Shown here: positions 17,864-27,900 of the stretch, piece by piece
How positions within the stretch are numbered: the stretch's first letter is position 1
How the letters are laid out: every line of letters starts with the position of its first letter
NCBI GenBank assembly: GCA_902777385.1
Contig: CACYTP010000007.1
Span: 62,001-126,000, forward strand
Source: an uncultured bacterium
Lineage (GTDB): Bacteria > Cyanobacteriota > Vampirovibrionia > Gastranaerophilales > Gastranaerophilaceae
Reading direction: 5' to 3'
Length of the DNA stretch: 64,000 nucleotides
Program-made: the position numbers and the translations under genes
The notes under the pieces: model-generated
Told to the model about the DNA's origin: nothing
The model's database searches: none
The model's input: only the letters and a program-made list of their open reading frames with translations

Positions 17864-17869
17864 AAGAGT

Positions 17870-17875
17870 ATTATA
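17870..17875 (-). promoter_or_regulatory. Extended -10 of a likely leaderless cstA mRNA
   Basis: Minus strand reads TGATATAAT, then six bases (ACTCTT), then ATG at 17863. The usual -10-to-start distance puts +1 on the A of the ATG. A -35 match TATACA lies 17 bases upstream (17893-17898). Confidence 0.6.
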
Positions 17876-17914
17876 TCATGTTTTTATCATTATGTATATT
17901 TTAATTTTTCATTA

Positions 17915-18964
17915 TTAATCTACACCTAAATTACTTTTATAAAAACTTTCAATTTTATCAAACGGAATTGCATTATTATCACCGCCGTCATACAAATCTA
18001 CATGGTTTGCACCTTTGATAATCAAAAGTTCTTTGTTATCTCCTTTAAGTTTTTTATAAGCATCTTCACCAAAATATCTTGAGTGTGCATTTTCTCCATG
18101 TATAACCAGTACCGCACTTTTGATTTCAGGCGAATATTGCAAAATCGGCTGATTAATTAAAGACAAAGATGATGTCATATTCCATTTGCCGTTTGAATTG
18201 ATTGAACGGGCATGAAAGCCTCTTTTTGTCTTGTAATATCCCCAATAATCTTTTACGAACTGAGGTTCGTTTCCGGTTAATTTTTCCGGTAAACCATCTG
18301 CACCAAGATATTTCCCGCTTTTAAAATCTTCTGTTCTTTGTTTGTTTAATGTTTGCTTCATCTCATATCGTGCGTTTTCATCTACGGAATCGTTATAACC
18401 TTTTGCTGAAACTCTGGTCATATCATACATTGTAACGGCAGTTGTTGCCTTAATTCGTGTATCAATAGCCGCAGCATTTATTGCAAAACCGCCAAAACCA
18501 CATATTCCCAGAATCCCAATTTTATCGGAATCAACATTTTTATAATTATTCAAAAAATCAACTGCTGCAGAAAAATCTTCCGTATTTATATCAGGACTGG
18601 CAACGTGTCTTGGAGTTCCAGAACTTTCACCCGTATATGACGGATCAAAAGCAAGAGTGATAAATCCACGTTCCGCCAAATTTTGTGCATAAAGCCCGGA
18701 TGATTGTTCTTTCACTGCTCCAAAAGGTCCTGAAATTGCAATTGCAGGTAATTTAGCATTTTTATTCATTGCTTTTGGTGTATATAAATCTCCGACAAGG
18801 GTAATTCCAAATCTGTTGTTAAATTCAACTTTTTGGACATTTACTTTATTGGATTTAGAAAAAACCTTATCCCATTTGTTATTTAAACTTTTGGCTTCTG
18901 TCATTAAATTATTCCCAAGCAAAAATAATGCAGTTATACCAAGTAATGCAATTTTTTTTAACAT
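17915..18964 (-). CDS. Exported alpha/beta hydrolase with Cys nucleophile
   Basis: The 349-residue product has an N-terminal signal peptide (LLGITALFLLGNNLMTEAKS). The alpha/beta hydrolase fold follows, with FDPSYTGESSG and a nucleophile elbow GICGFG in which Cys155 replaces the usual Ser. The acid is in VIHGENAHS and the His in GANHVDLYD. This resembles the YcjY/dienelactone-hydrolase-like group, where Cys at the elbow is known. AAAGAGG precedes the ATG. The cell location is periplasm or beyond; the substrate is unknown. Confidence 0.75.
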   Translation of the reverse strand: MLKKIALLGITALFLLGNNLMTEAKSLNNKWDKVFSKSNKVNVQKVEFNNRFGITLVGDLYTPKAMNKNAKLPAIAISGPFGAVKEQSSGLYAQNLAERGFITLAFDPSYTGESSGTPRHVASPDINTEDFSAAVDFLNNYKNVDSDKIGILGICGFGGFAINAAAIDTRIKATTAVTMYDMTRVSAKGYNDSVDENARYEMKQTLNKQRTEDFKSGKYLGADGLPEKLTGNEPQFVKDYWGYYKTKRGFHARSINSNGKWNMTSSLSLINQPILQYSPEIKSAVLVIHGENAHSRYFGEDAYKKLKGDNKELLIIKGANHVDLYDGGDNNAIPFDKIESFYKSNLGVD

Positions 18965-19491
18965 ATATACCTCTTTCTTAAATCTTTATTGGTTAAATTT
19001 TTTCAAATTATACAAAGTTTTTACAGCTTTATATCTTTACATTTTTATCATTTGTAATAATAGCAGGATCAGTATCAGTCACTTGAACACCAAAAGATGT
19101 CATACCAAGGACAGCAGAAAGTACAAAAATCCTCTATAAAAAATTTTTTACTTTTTTTTGATGTTCTTTTTTTATAAACATTTTTTGTAAAAATGCTCCC
19201 TACTTCCATATTTGATAAATACTATATTTAAAACAGTATCATAGCCATATAAATTGTAGTACTTAAAAATTAAAATTTCAAATTTTTAAGTAATTTATTC
19301 TTTTTAATTCCAATTTTAATAAAATATCGTCCAAAGTACACTAATAAGTTGCATTTCTGATTTGCAAAGAACTTTACAAATTGTTACAAAAATCTCGTTT
19401 TGTATTTATATTGCAAAAAACAATGTTGCAACCTGTTAGAATATTTATTCGATATTTTGTTAATAATAAATAGAACGATACTAATTAACAG
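18965..19491. other. 527-base intergenic region
   Basis: No intact gene is seen. It holds a decayed coding remnant (19029-19133, minus strand, listed separately) and an AT-rich inverted repeat ACTTAAAAATT (19261-19271) with AATTTTTAAGT (19281-19291). The remaining AT-rich sequence gives no convincing promoter. Confidence 0.5.
19029..19133 (-). pseudogene. Remnant of a small exported protein
   Basis: The minus frame reads RIFVLSAVLGMTSFGVQV, then TDTDPAIITNDKNVKI and a stop. This looks like the end of a signal peptide followed by a short mature part. A stop codon precedes it and there is no usable start codon. The source protein is unrecognised. Confidence 0.3.
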
Positions 19492-20271
19492 TTATTTATT
19501 AAATTTTAAAATTTCATCATCGTCAGGAACTATGATATTATCCAAATTTAGATTTTTTATATCTTCTCTTGTAACTGTCAGATGACTAACTGTATCCATG
19601 TGGCTTGCGATGATTTTGGCTGACTTTGCGTAATCAGATATTGCTTTGACATCTGCAACATCCATAATCAGCCTTTCGCCCTCGCCAACTAATACGGTAG
19701 CACCGCATGCGTTTATAATAATAATTTCAGGATTGAATTTATCAATGGCAGTACTTACTTCTTTGCACCAAATAGTGTCCCCTGCAATATATAACGTTTT
19801 TTCCGTGTTAGCTTTAAATACTATACCCATAGCATCATAAGGCATTCCAATTTGTTCGCACATCGGTTTTACAACTTCACGTCTGCCGTGTTGACATTGA
19901 GTTTTGTATAATTTAATTCCTTCAAAATCGGTTCCATTTTCAGAAATAATACGAATATCTTTAAACCCAAAATTTTTAATAATATTCAAATCAGTTTCGT
20001 TCTGCACAAAAAACGGAATATTTTTATCCAATGCTTTTACTGCAAATTCATCAAAATGGTCGGGGTGAAAATGGGTTAAAATAACCGCATCAACATCAAC
20101 GATTTTATCGGCAGAAATAGGTAATTCAACTCTTGGTTGCTTGACATTACTGTTCATTGCCCCCTCAAATCCCGGCATAAAACCTGCAGGCATAAGCCAT
20201 GGGTCAATTAAAAATCTTTTATCATTATATGTAATTATAATCGTTGCATTTCTGATTTGATGTATTTTCAT
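19492..20271 (-). CDS. MBL-fold metal-dependent hydrolase
   Basis: The 259-residue product has the metallo-beta-lactamase-fold motif THFHPDHFD (HxHxDH), a later His in QCQHGRREV, AGDT and a final His in SHMDTVSH, which together can hold two metal ions. It resembles the UlaG/YcjY-like L-ascorbate-6-P lactonase branch of the superfamily, but the substrate cannot be named. There is no clear Shine-Dalgarno. It starts 28 bases after the flavodoxin-ferredoxin gene and may be co-transcribed. Confidence 0.8.
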   Translation of the reverse strand: MKIHQIRNATIIITYNDKRFLIDPWLMPAGFMPGFEGAMNSNVKQPRVELPISADKIVDVDAVILTHFHPDHFDEFAVKALDKNIPFFVQNETDLNIIKNFGFKDIRIISENGTDFEGIKLYKTQCQHGRREVVKPMCEQIGMPYDAMGIVFKANTEKTLYIAGDTIWCKEVSTAIDKFNPEIIIINACGATVLVGEGERLIMDVADVKAISDYAKSAKIIASHMDTVSHLTVTREDIKNLNLDNIIVPDDDEILKFNK

Positions 20272-20299
20272 TCTATATCATTGTGAGCATTTTAGTTTA

Positions 20300-21064
20300 T
20301 TAGTCAATCTTATTTGATTCAATAATTTCATTCAAACTTACATTTTCGTTACGAAAACGTTTAGCACTCCTTTGGGTTTTAATCTGAATTGCATTTTGAG
20401 GACAATTATGAATACAAGCAAGGCAGCTCTCACAATTTTTGCCAAAAGTTGGTTTGTCTTTATATTCCTGCGTAATGTTTGATTTTGGGCAAATCTTTTT
20501 ACAAATTCCGCAAGAAATACATTTATCATTAACATAAAACATTTTTGGGGTGTGTTTTTCAATTTGTTTAACCACTCTGTATCCTATACTTGATGCTAAA
20601 TTATTAAACCAGCCGCAATTTTCGTCTTTTTTAATTTTTGCATTTACTTCTTCCACAATTTTATTCAAATTATTTTCAATATTTTTTTCTTTTAATTTTG
20701 CCAATTGAGTTTCTATATCAAAAAACGGAAGATAATTGTCAACCATTAACAGAGAATTATAATAATCTGCTTTGTTGCCGTTTGCTTCAAGAAGTTTTTT
20801 CATCTCATGTAAAGAGCCGCAATCAGTAAATCCATAAGTTGCAATTACAAAAACATAATTTGCTTTGATTTTACATTTTGATAAATATTCTCTGATAATA
20901 TCGGGGATAGAAATTGCATAAACCGGATAAATTATACCAACAACATCATCCTCTATTTGATAAATATTATTTTTTATCATTTGAGGAACAGAAAGACGCT
21001 CTGCGTCAAAACGCTTTGCAACCGATAAACAATTTCCTGTACCCGTAAAATAAAGTATTTTCAT
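20300..21064 (-). CDS. EFR1-type flavodoxin-ferredoxin fusion
   Basis: The 254-residue product combines an N-terminal flavodoxin-like domain (ILYFTGTGNCLSVAKRF phosphate-binding loop; IYPVYAISIPDI) with a C-terminal bacterial ferredoxin domain. The latter has two CxxCxxCxxxCP clusters (CISCGICKKICPK and CESCLACIHNCPQ), each for one [4Fe-4S]. It should transfer electrons between FMN and Fe-S centres; its partner is unknown. A TATTAT box seven bases before the ATG and no Shine-Dalgarno suggest a leaderless or near-leaderless transcript. Confidence 0.85.
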   Translation of the reverse strand: MKILYFTGTGNCLSVAKRFDAERLSVPQMIKNNIYQIEDDVVGIIYPVYAISIPDIIREYLSKCKIKANYVFVIATYGFTDCGSLHEMKKLLEANGNKADYYNSLLMVDNYLPFFDIETQLAKLKEKNIENNLNKIVEEVNAKIKKDENCGWFNNLASSIGYRVVKQIEKHTPKMFYVNDKCISCGICKKICPKSNITQEYKDKPTFGKNCESCLACIHNCPQNAIQIKTQRSAKRFRNENVSLNEIIESNKID

Positions 21065-21158
21065 ATAATTTATAATACATGATAATTTTATAATGTCATC
21101 ATTTTAATACCTGCCCGATTAAACTTTGTCAGAATGTTATCAACAATTTTCCCTATAA

Positions 21159-22382
21159 TTAATTAATATAAAATAATCCTGCAACAGTCCCCGTAATTAG
21201 TGTTGTAATTGTTGCTGCAAGCAAGCTTTTATAACAAATTGATGTTATCAATTCGGTTCTTTCAGGTACCAAAGAAACCGCACCTCCAACTGCTATACTT
21301 AAAGATTCAATACTTGTAAAGCCGCATAATGCATAAGAAGCCACCATTGCACTATGGGCAGAAATAGTACCTGCATTCATAGCTTGACTTAACGCTACAT
21401 AAGACGGAACCTCGGTCATAATTAACCTTGTACCCAAAAGTTCTCCCACAAATGCCGCATCTTGTGTATTTATCCCCATCAAAAGGGCAACAGGCTTAAA
21501 CAAATATCCCAAAACTTGACCTATTGTAATATCAGTAAAATAACTTAAACATAAATTTATTATACCTAATATTCCAATAACTGCAACAAGCAATACAGTA
21601 ATTCCCATTATCATTTTACCTCCGTCTGTTGCACCATTGACAATGCTTCCGGTAAAAGTTTTTGCACTATCGGGAATTTCCATTTTTATTTCATTTATTT
21701 CAGGTGCTTCTGTTTCAGGTTCCATAATTTTTGCAATCATAATTGCCGCCGGAACGGATAAAACTGTTGCCCCCACTAAATGACCTGCGATTGTCGGAAT
21801 TTTATCACTTAGAAGCGATACATATAATGCCAACATTGAAGAAGCTATTGTTGACATAAAAACGGTAAAAATTAAAAATAATTGTGACCTTGTCATTGAA
21901 CGAAAATATGGTCTTATACTGGTAAAAGATTCTATACCTACAAATATGTTGCTTGCAGAGCATATTGCCTCAACGGCACTTATACCAAAGAATTTCTTTA
22001 CGAATTTTGCTATTGTTACAATGATAAAAGGCAAAACTCTCAGATAATATAATAAACTGCATAGTGCAGAAAAAATTATTATAAATGTTAAACTTTGAAA
22101 TATTAAAATAAATCCCTGCTCGGAATTTGCAGCTCCCAAAGAACCAAAAACGAATACAATGCCTTCTCTTGCAGCTTCAATAATTTTAGTAAAGAAATTG
22201 CTAAATGCTAATAGCACTTCTCTGCTTTTAGGTAACAAAAAAATTGCCATTGCTGTAATAAATTCAAAGAAAATAGCAATTACAATTGTTTTAATGTTAA
22301 TAGCCTTTTTGTTGCTGCTGAAAAGGTATGCAATCAAAAGAAAAATAAATATTCCAACTAAACCTATAATTTTTTGTAACAT
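21159..22382 (-). CDS. Concentrative nucleoside transporter (NupC/CNT family)
   Basis: ATG 22382 (MLQKIIGLVGIF) with AGGAT ten bases upstream is preferred to a TTG ten codons earlier. The 407-residue product has the three N-terminal helices, the gate and transport domains (EAICSASNIFVGIESFTSIRPY, and FVGELLGTRLIMTEVPSYVAL near the end) typical of CNT proteins. These import nucleosides with Na+ or H+. A TGATATAAT promoter element lies at 22420-22425 on the minus strand. Confidence 0.9.
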   Translation of the reverse strand: MLQKIIGLVGIFIFLLIAYLFSSNKKAINIKTIVIAIFFEFITAMAIFLLPKSREVLLAFSNFFTKIIEAAREGIVFVFGSLGAANSEQGFILIFQSLTFIIIFSALCSLLYYLRVLPFIIVTIAKFVKKFFGISAVEAICSASNIFVGIESFTSIRPYFRSMTRSQLFLIFTVFMSTIASSMLALYVSLLSDKIPTIAGHLVGATVLSVPAAIMIAKIMEPETEAPEINEIKMEIPDSAKTFTGSIVNGATDGGKMIMGITVLLVAVIGILGIINLCLSYFTDITIGQVLGYLFKPVALLMGINTQDAAFVGELLGTRLIMTEVPSYVALSQAMNAGTISAHSAMVASYALCGFTSIESLSIAVGGAVSLVPERTELITSICYKSLLAATITTLITGTVAGLFYIN

Positions 22383-22419
22383 ATTAATAAATCCTATCTG
22401 TGATATTAACAATTATTCG

Positions 22420-22425
22420 ATTATA
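22420..22425 (-). promoter_or_regulatory. Extended -10 of the nucleoside transporter gene
   Basis: Minus strand TGATATAAT, about 38 bases before the start codon; no clear -35. The rest of the 22383-22648 gap holds nothing else I can support. Confidence 0.5.
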
Positions 22426-22648
22426 TCATTCAATATCAAAATTTGAGTTATGTAAAGTTTTTATCCTGACCTTTGTCTTTGATACATTCAAAATTTTTGT
22501 CAAAAGCTTAAATCTGTGGTCTTGAATTTTGTAAATTTGTCTGAAATATCCATAACACATCTCTTAATTGTTAAATTTGTTGCGAATATGAACAATATTT
22601 ATAATACAAAGACTTTATATGTTAACAATAACAGAAAACGGAATTCAA

Positions 22649-24718
22649 CTATTTTTTAGATTTTCCGGTGAAAAAGTTTTTAATTTTTTCAAAAAACGAC
22701 CACGATTTGGATTTTTTCTCTTTGCCGTATAATTTTTCCATTAATTTCTTTTGCTTTTTAGCTTCTTTTTTTGCTTCTCTGGCTTTTATTTTAGCTTCTT
22801 TTGCGTTTTGCTTTTCTATTCTTTTTTCTTCTTTTATTTCTTGTTTTGTTTTCGTTTCATAAATTTCGGCATTAACAGATTTTTGTACAAGAGGTTCTAA
22901 TTTTGTTTGAGGCTCTTGCTTTGTTTGTTTAGGTCTTCTCAAGCTTACAAGAGTATCTGAATCAAGTGTCATACTTAAATCAATATGAAATCTGCCTGAT
23001 TTACTCTGTTCTTCGTGATTGTTTTTCATTAGCGGGAATCCCCACGCCATTCTCAAATTTAATCCGCCCGGCAGACTTATTTTCGTACCAAAACCGATAC
23101 TTAACAAGAAGTCGTTTGAATTATAATTTTCACTTCCTGAGCCTGAGCCTTTATACGGGAAAATGCCGGCATGATCTGCAAACACAAACCCTTTAACGTA
23201 ATTTCCTATAAATGGTATTGCTTTTTCAGGATGTTTTTTTGTATGAATTTCTCTTGGTCCAAGTGGAAACATAAGTTCTGTGCTTACTATATATCCGTTA
23301 CGACCTATTAAAAGACCCTCTGAATAACCTCTGACTGTTGCGGCACCACCGGCAAGCATTTGGTCAATGTATGGAACATCCTTTTTAGGAATTACTTGAT
23401 AATTACCCCTGATTGTTCCGACAAATCCGTGTCCTAAATCGTGAAGTCTTAAAACTCCGCCATCCAATTTTAAATAGTTAGAACTTTTATCAAATATTGG
23501 AAATGAATATCCGATATTTTGATTTAAATACCAAATACCTCTTTTGGTATCATATCTGTATGTCAACCCTGTTGTTGCAGTCGTAACTCTATTTCTAAAT
23601 ATGTCCTGTCCGTCAAAACTGGTTGCAGAATGTTTATATGCGATTGAAGTTGTGCTTGATAATTCTGTCCAAGGTTTGCGTATAATAGGCTGAGTATAGT
23701 ACAATGAATAATTTTGCGAACGGCTCTTGATATTAAAGAGTCTGTACGGACCATTTCCTATTTTAGAGTTGCTTGCAGAAAAACTAAATCCTATCCTTCC
23801 GTCTTTCTTGTTAACAGGATAGTTATAATCCGCAAAAGGAGTTATTGAATACCTGCTGAAATAAGTTCCGATTGTCAGAGGATCACGATGTTTTGTAAGA
23901 CTATCATCTCTTAACATTAATCCGCCGCGTAATTCTCCGACTGATTTCCTTCCGGAATTATCCATTAATGCAGTCAAATGAAACGGGAATTTTTCATGAG
24001 CTTGAATCTCGATATCAGTTGTTCCCATTTGGGATTTACCTGCATTTAACGAGCCGGTTAACTGTATCCCGTTATTGTATCTGTTAAACAGAACCATTGA
24101 ACGTTCCAAATCTTGAACGTTAAAAATTTCACCTTTGTTTAGATTCAGTCTTTCCTCAATAAATTTTGGTTTTGTCCATTTACTGTCTAAAACAATAACA
24201 TCCCCGACTTTACCTTCAACGAGTTTTATTTTTACTACTCCGTCATCAATAGTTTGCTCGGGAACAAATGCCCTTGCAGTAACAAATCCGTAACTTAAAT
24301 AAAGTTTGTTTATACGTTGAACAATTTCCTTTAATTGTTCCATTGTTAAATTTTTATTGGTATAATCCCTTAATATGTTTTCAATTTCTTCTTTTGTTAA
24401 AATTTGGGATGGAGAAACTTCAAATTTTTCAATATAAACTCCTTGGGTAGCATAATCTTCCAGTTTTGCTCTGATTACTTCTGGAGATTTTTTTTCGATT
24501 TCATCTTTTGCTGCTTCACCGCTTTCTTTGCGTTGTTCAAATTTTTTATAATCTTCCTGTACCTGTTTTTCAATCTGATATTGTCTTATTGTATCTAAGT
24601 TATGGGTATTAACAGTACCAGCTTGAGGTACGATATTCGGAGCAAAATCAGGTGCGGCAAATGTGGAAATTTGCATTGCAGAACAACATATTAAGCATAT
24701 TAAAAACTTATTTTTCAT
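22649..24718 (-). CDS. TpsB outer-membrane translocator (ShlB/FhaC/HecB family) with C-terminal extension
   Basis: The 689-residue product has a signal peptide (FLICLICCSAMQISTFAA), a charged linker, two POTRA domains (about 98-170 and 172-245) and a 16-strand barrel. VRGY (462-465), the loop-6 signature of Omp85/TpsB proteins, is present. It exports its partner across the outer membrane; the partner is the divergent giant gene. The barrel appears to end near residue 583 (FHIDLSMT). The remaining ~106 residues (22649-22969) are Lys/Glu-rich, helix-forming and basic (ending WSFFEKIKNFFTGKSKK). TpsB proteins normally end with the last strand, so this tail is unusual and should lie in the periplasm. 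GAGGAAG precedes the ATG. Confidence 0.93.
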   Translation of the reverse strand: MKNKFLICLICCSAMQISTFAAPDFAPNIVPQAGTVNTHNLDTIRQYQIEKQVQEDYKKFEQRKESGEAAKDEIEKKSPEVIRAKLEDYATQGVYIEKFEVSPSQILTKEEIENILRDYTNKNLTMEQLKEIVQRINKLYLSYGFVTARAFVPEQTIDDGVVKIKLVEGKVGDVIVLDSKWTKPKFIEERLNLNKGEIFNVQDLERSMVLFNRYNNGIQLTGSLNAGKSQMGTTDIEIQAHEKFPFHLTALMDNSGRKSVGELRGGLMLRDDSLTKHRDPLTIGTYFSRYSITPFADYNYPVNKKDGRIGFSFSASNSKIGNGPYRLFNIKSRSQNYSLYYTQPIIRKPWTELSSTTSIAYKHSATSFDGQDIFRNRVTTATTGLTYRYDTKRGIWYLNQNIGYSFPIFDKSSNYLKLDGGVLRLHDLGHGFVGTIRGNYQVIPKKDVPYIDQMLAGGAATVRGYSEGLLIGRNGYIVSTELMFPLGPREIHTKKHPEKAIPFIGNYVKGFVFADHAGIFPYKGSGSGSENYNSNDFLLSIGFGTKISLPGGLNLRMAWGFPLMKNNHEEQSKSGRFHIDLSMTLDSDTLVSLRRPKQTKQEPQTKLEPLVQKSVNAEIYETKTKQEIKEEKRIEKQNAKEAKIKAREAKKEAKKQKKLMEKLYGKEKKSKSWSFFEKIKNFFTGKSKK

Positions 24719-24930
24719 CTTCCTCTAATAAACACAAATATATCATAAAATATTATAAAAAAAACAATATTTGTATTGTAAAGAAATATTAAAAATGGGG
24801 TACGGCTGTAATACTTTATATAAAAGGACTCTAGAAATTTTACAAATCTTAAATTTTAAAAACGGGTTGCGAAAATTTTGCCTTGTTTTATCATATATAT
24901 ATGGTCTGTAACTCTGGAAGTAGTGTGTAT
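24719..24930. promoter_or_regulatory. Divergent intergenic region tpsB/tpsA
   Basis: 212 AT-rich bases hold both upstream regions. For tpsA, TTGCGA (24867-24872) and a TATATAT tract (24893-24900) are seen but their spacing is too long to be sure. For tpsB only scattered TATAAT-like boxes are present. GGAAG lies ten bases before the tpsA ATG. Confidence 0.35.
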
Positions 24931-27900
24931 ATGAGATATAAAAAAAAGAAAAAATTTGGAAGGACAAGAAGTATTGCATCCTTATTGTGTGCAAATGCAA
25001 TGTTATTCGGTATTCCGGCATTATCATCTGCGTCAGAAATTACAGGTATTACCCCGAACGGAAATACATATAATATAGAAGCTTCAAAAGTTTCAGGCAG
25101 TACAGGTTTTAGAGAGTATCAGAAATTCAACCTCTCGGAAGGCGATATAGCAAACCTTGTTTATAAGGATAATTATTCAAAATTTGTTAACCTTGTTGAT
25201 AAACAGGTAGTTATTGACGGTATCGTTAATACAATGAAAGATAACAATTTTTATAACGGACACGCTATTTTTGTTTCTCCAAACGGTATAGTTGTCGGTG
25301 CTTCCGGTATCCTCAATGTCGGGTCATTAACTTTAATGGCTCCTTCTCAAAATGCGTATGATTTATTTAAAAAGAATTATGCAAATAATTTAAAAAATTA
25401 TGAATTTGATTTATCAAAAAACAATTATAAAAGTCTCATAACAAATTCTTCCGGCGATATTATATTGAACGGTAAAATATTGGCTCGAGAAGGAGTTAAT
25501 GCATACGGCAGAAGAATTTTAACAAATGTTGATCCTAAAGATGTTACAAAATCGGCAAATGCTTCACCAAAAATTGTTGCAGGTATTCAAAATAAAAACG
25601 AGATAATTACCAAAGCAGATCAGGCAGAAACTTTATTTAATTCTATTGTGTCAAATGATACAACCAATGCTGAGTCTTACGACTTAAAAGACGGTAAGAT
25701 TGTACTTATTACGCATAAAGCAAATGAAGAAATTTTAACATCCGATATAGATAATAAAGTTACGGTTCATCACGTTGATTCGGGATTGAAAGTTGTAAAA
25801 GAAACGAAAGCAAAAGACGGTTCTTCCAATACAGGTTCTGCTGATGGCAAAACTAAAACGGAAACCACAACAACAAAGACAATTGACACGGATACATATA
25901 AAGAATCATCATTATCATCAAACGATTCAGTAATTAAAATTAATGATGCAACTATTGTTGCTAATGATGTAGAAATTACAGCAGAAAGCGAATCTTCGAA
26001 GGAAATAACAGAAGATACAATAAAAGATTACAATGAAGCATTGAAAGCTTCTAAAAAAGATAATTCAACCAATACTAATAATAAAGAACAAAATGCTGAC
26101 AATAAAAATCCTGATACGGGCAAGAGTAGCCTTTTAGCGGCTACAAATGCGAATGCAGATACAGGCAGTGGCCAAAATGCCGAAGCTAATAAAGATGGCG
26201 GTAATAAAACAACAGGAGAGCAAACCACAGGTGGTAAAACCTCTGCGGACAAAACTACTGAGGATAAAACTACAGGCAACGTAATACATAAGAGTTTTAA
26301 AGATGTTGCACCGAGTGCAAGTGCAAAGATTACAATAAATAATTCAAAAATATACGGGGATAAAATCTCTATCAAATCTGAAGCAAGCAGCAGCACCGAA
26401 ACTTATATTCAACTGTTGGATACTATTTATGAAAAATGGATTACAATGGTAGGTACTGACGTTTTGTCAGAAATCTTGTTAAAGATAAATGAAAAGAATT
26501 TGCCAAAAGATCATGAGGGTTATGACTGGCAGTCTTGGTCAGCGGTAAAAAGTTTCTTCAGTGATGATCCTTACCAATTCTTTGACGGTGCAAAAGCTTC
26601 TTCAAATATAAATATTACTGATTCTGTTCTTTCTGCGGCTGATTCAATTGATATAACATCTGATGCAAGTTCTAAATTAAAAATAAAAACCGGAACATTG
26701 GATTCAAGCCCTGCGTTCATGTATGGTTTAGGTTCGTCAACAGAGTCAAAAGTAAATATTAAAAATTCCACACTGAAAACATCGGCGGAAGATGGTGAAA
26801 TAAACATAAATGCCCTGTCTACACTTTCTGAAAATTTAAAGTACGACGGAACAAAATTTTTATCTTTGTTTGAACAAAAAAATAGTGATACAAACAATTC
26901 GAACCCTGACAACAATTCGAACCCTGACGGCAATTCAAATCCTGACAACAATTCAAATCCTGACAACAATTCGAACCCTGACAACAATTCAAACCCTGAC
27001 AACAATTCAAATCCTGACAACAATTCAAACCCTGATAACAATTCAAACCCTGATAATGCAGATACTAACAAAACAAATGCAGATAATAAAGATTCAGGCG
27101 GCGGAAAAACCAAACTATTAGCGGCAGCTAATGCAAATGCTGATGCTGATACGAATAAAGATTCAAAATCTGACGATGGTAAAGATTCAAAAGATGGAAG
27201 CGGTGATGGTTCAGCTACCAATAAAGATAATACCGGTGATAGTACCACAAATCCGGATACAACTTCTCAAGGCAGCAATAAACAGGATTCAGCTAATAAA
27301 GACAATAAAGACGGCGAAGGTTCACAAAAGAATAAAGTATCAGCATACAATCTTGTACTTTTGAACAACACTATTACATCCGATACTGATGTTACTATTG
27401 ATAATTCTACTGTTGAGACAACCAATTTGAATGTAAGAGCGATTAGCTACAATGAAACGGATGTATCACTAAAGAATGTTTCAAATGTCGGTAAAAATTC
27501 CGATCATACAGGGGTATCCGCAGGTATGCTCATTAACCACTTCAGAGCGAATACAAATATTGATGTAAAAAATAATTCTAAAATAACTCTAAAAGAAAAA
27601 GATGCCGTAACAGAAACAAAAACCAAAGATGACGGTACGGAAGAAAAAATTACAACAACATACGGAAACGCAAGATTTATAGCTCAAAATGTCAACAGTA
27701 TAAATAATTCCATAGAGAGCGAAGTAAAAGCAAAAGAGCAGACAAATACGAAAACAAAAGTTGATTTTACCGACAAAGAAAAGGGTATAATATCAAAATC
27801 ATACAACTTCTTGAATGACAAATTATTCTCAAAAGTCGGAGATAAAGTAAGTAATGTAGCAGATAAATTGAATACTCAATTTTCAGGTTCAGGAATTTGG

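Noticed and set aside
19400-19585. 61-codon plus-strand frame overlapping the MBL gene end
   Set aside because: No ribosome binding site, AT-rich random composition and overlap with a well-supported gene on the other strand.
26893-27054. Possible CRISPR array
   Set aside because: The 18-bp units are contiguous without spacers and encode an in-frame NNSNPD linker within a gene.
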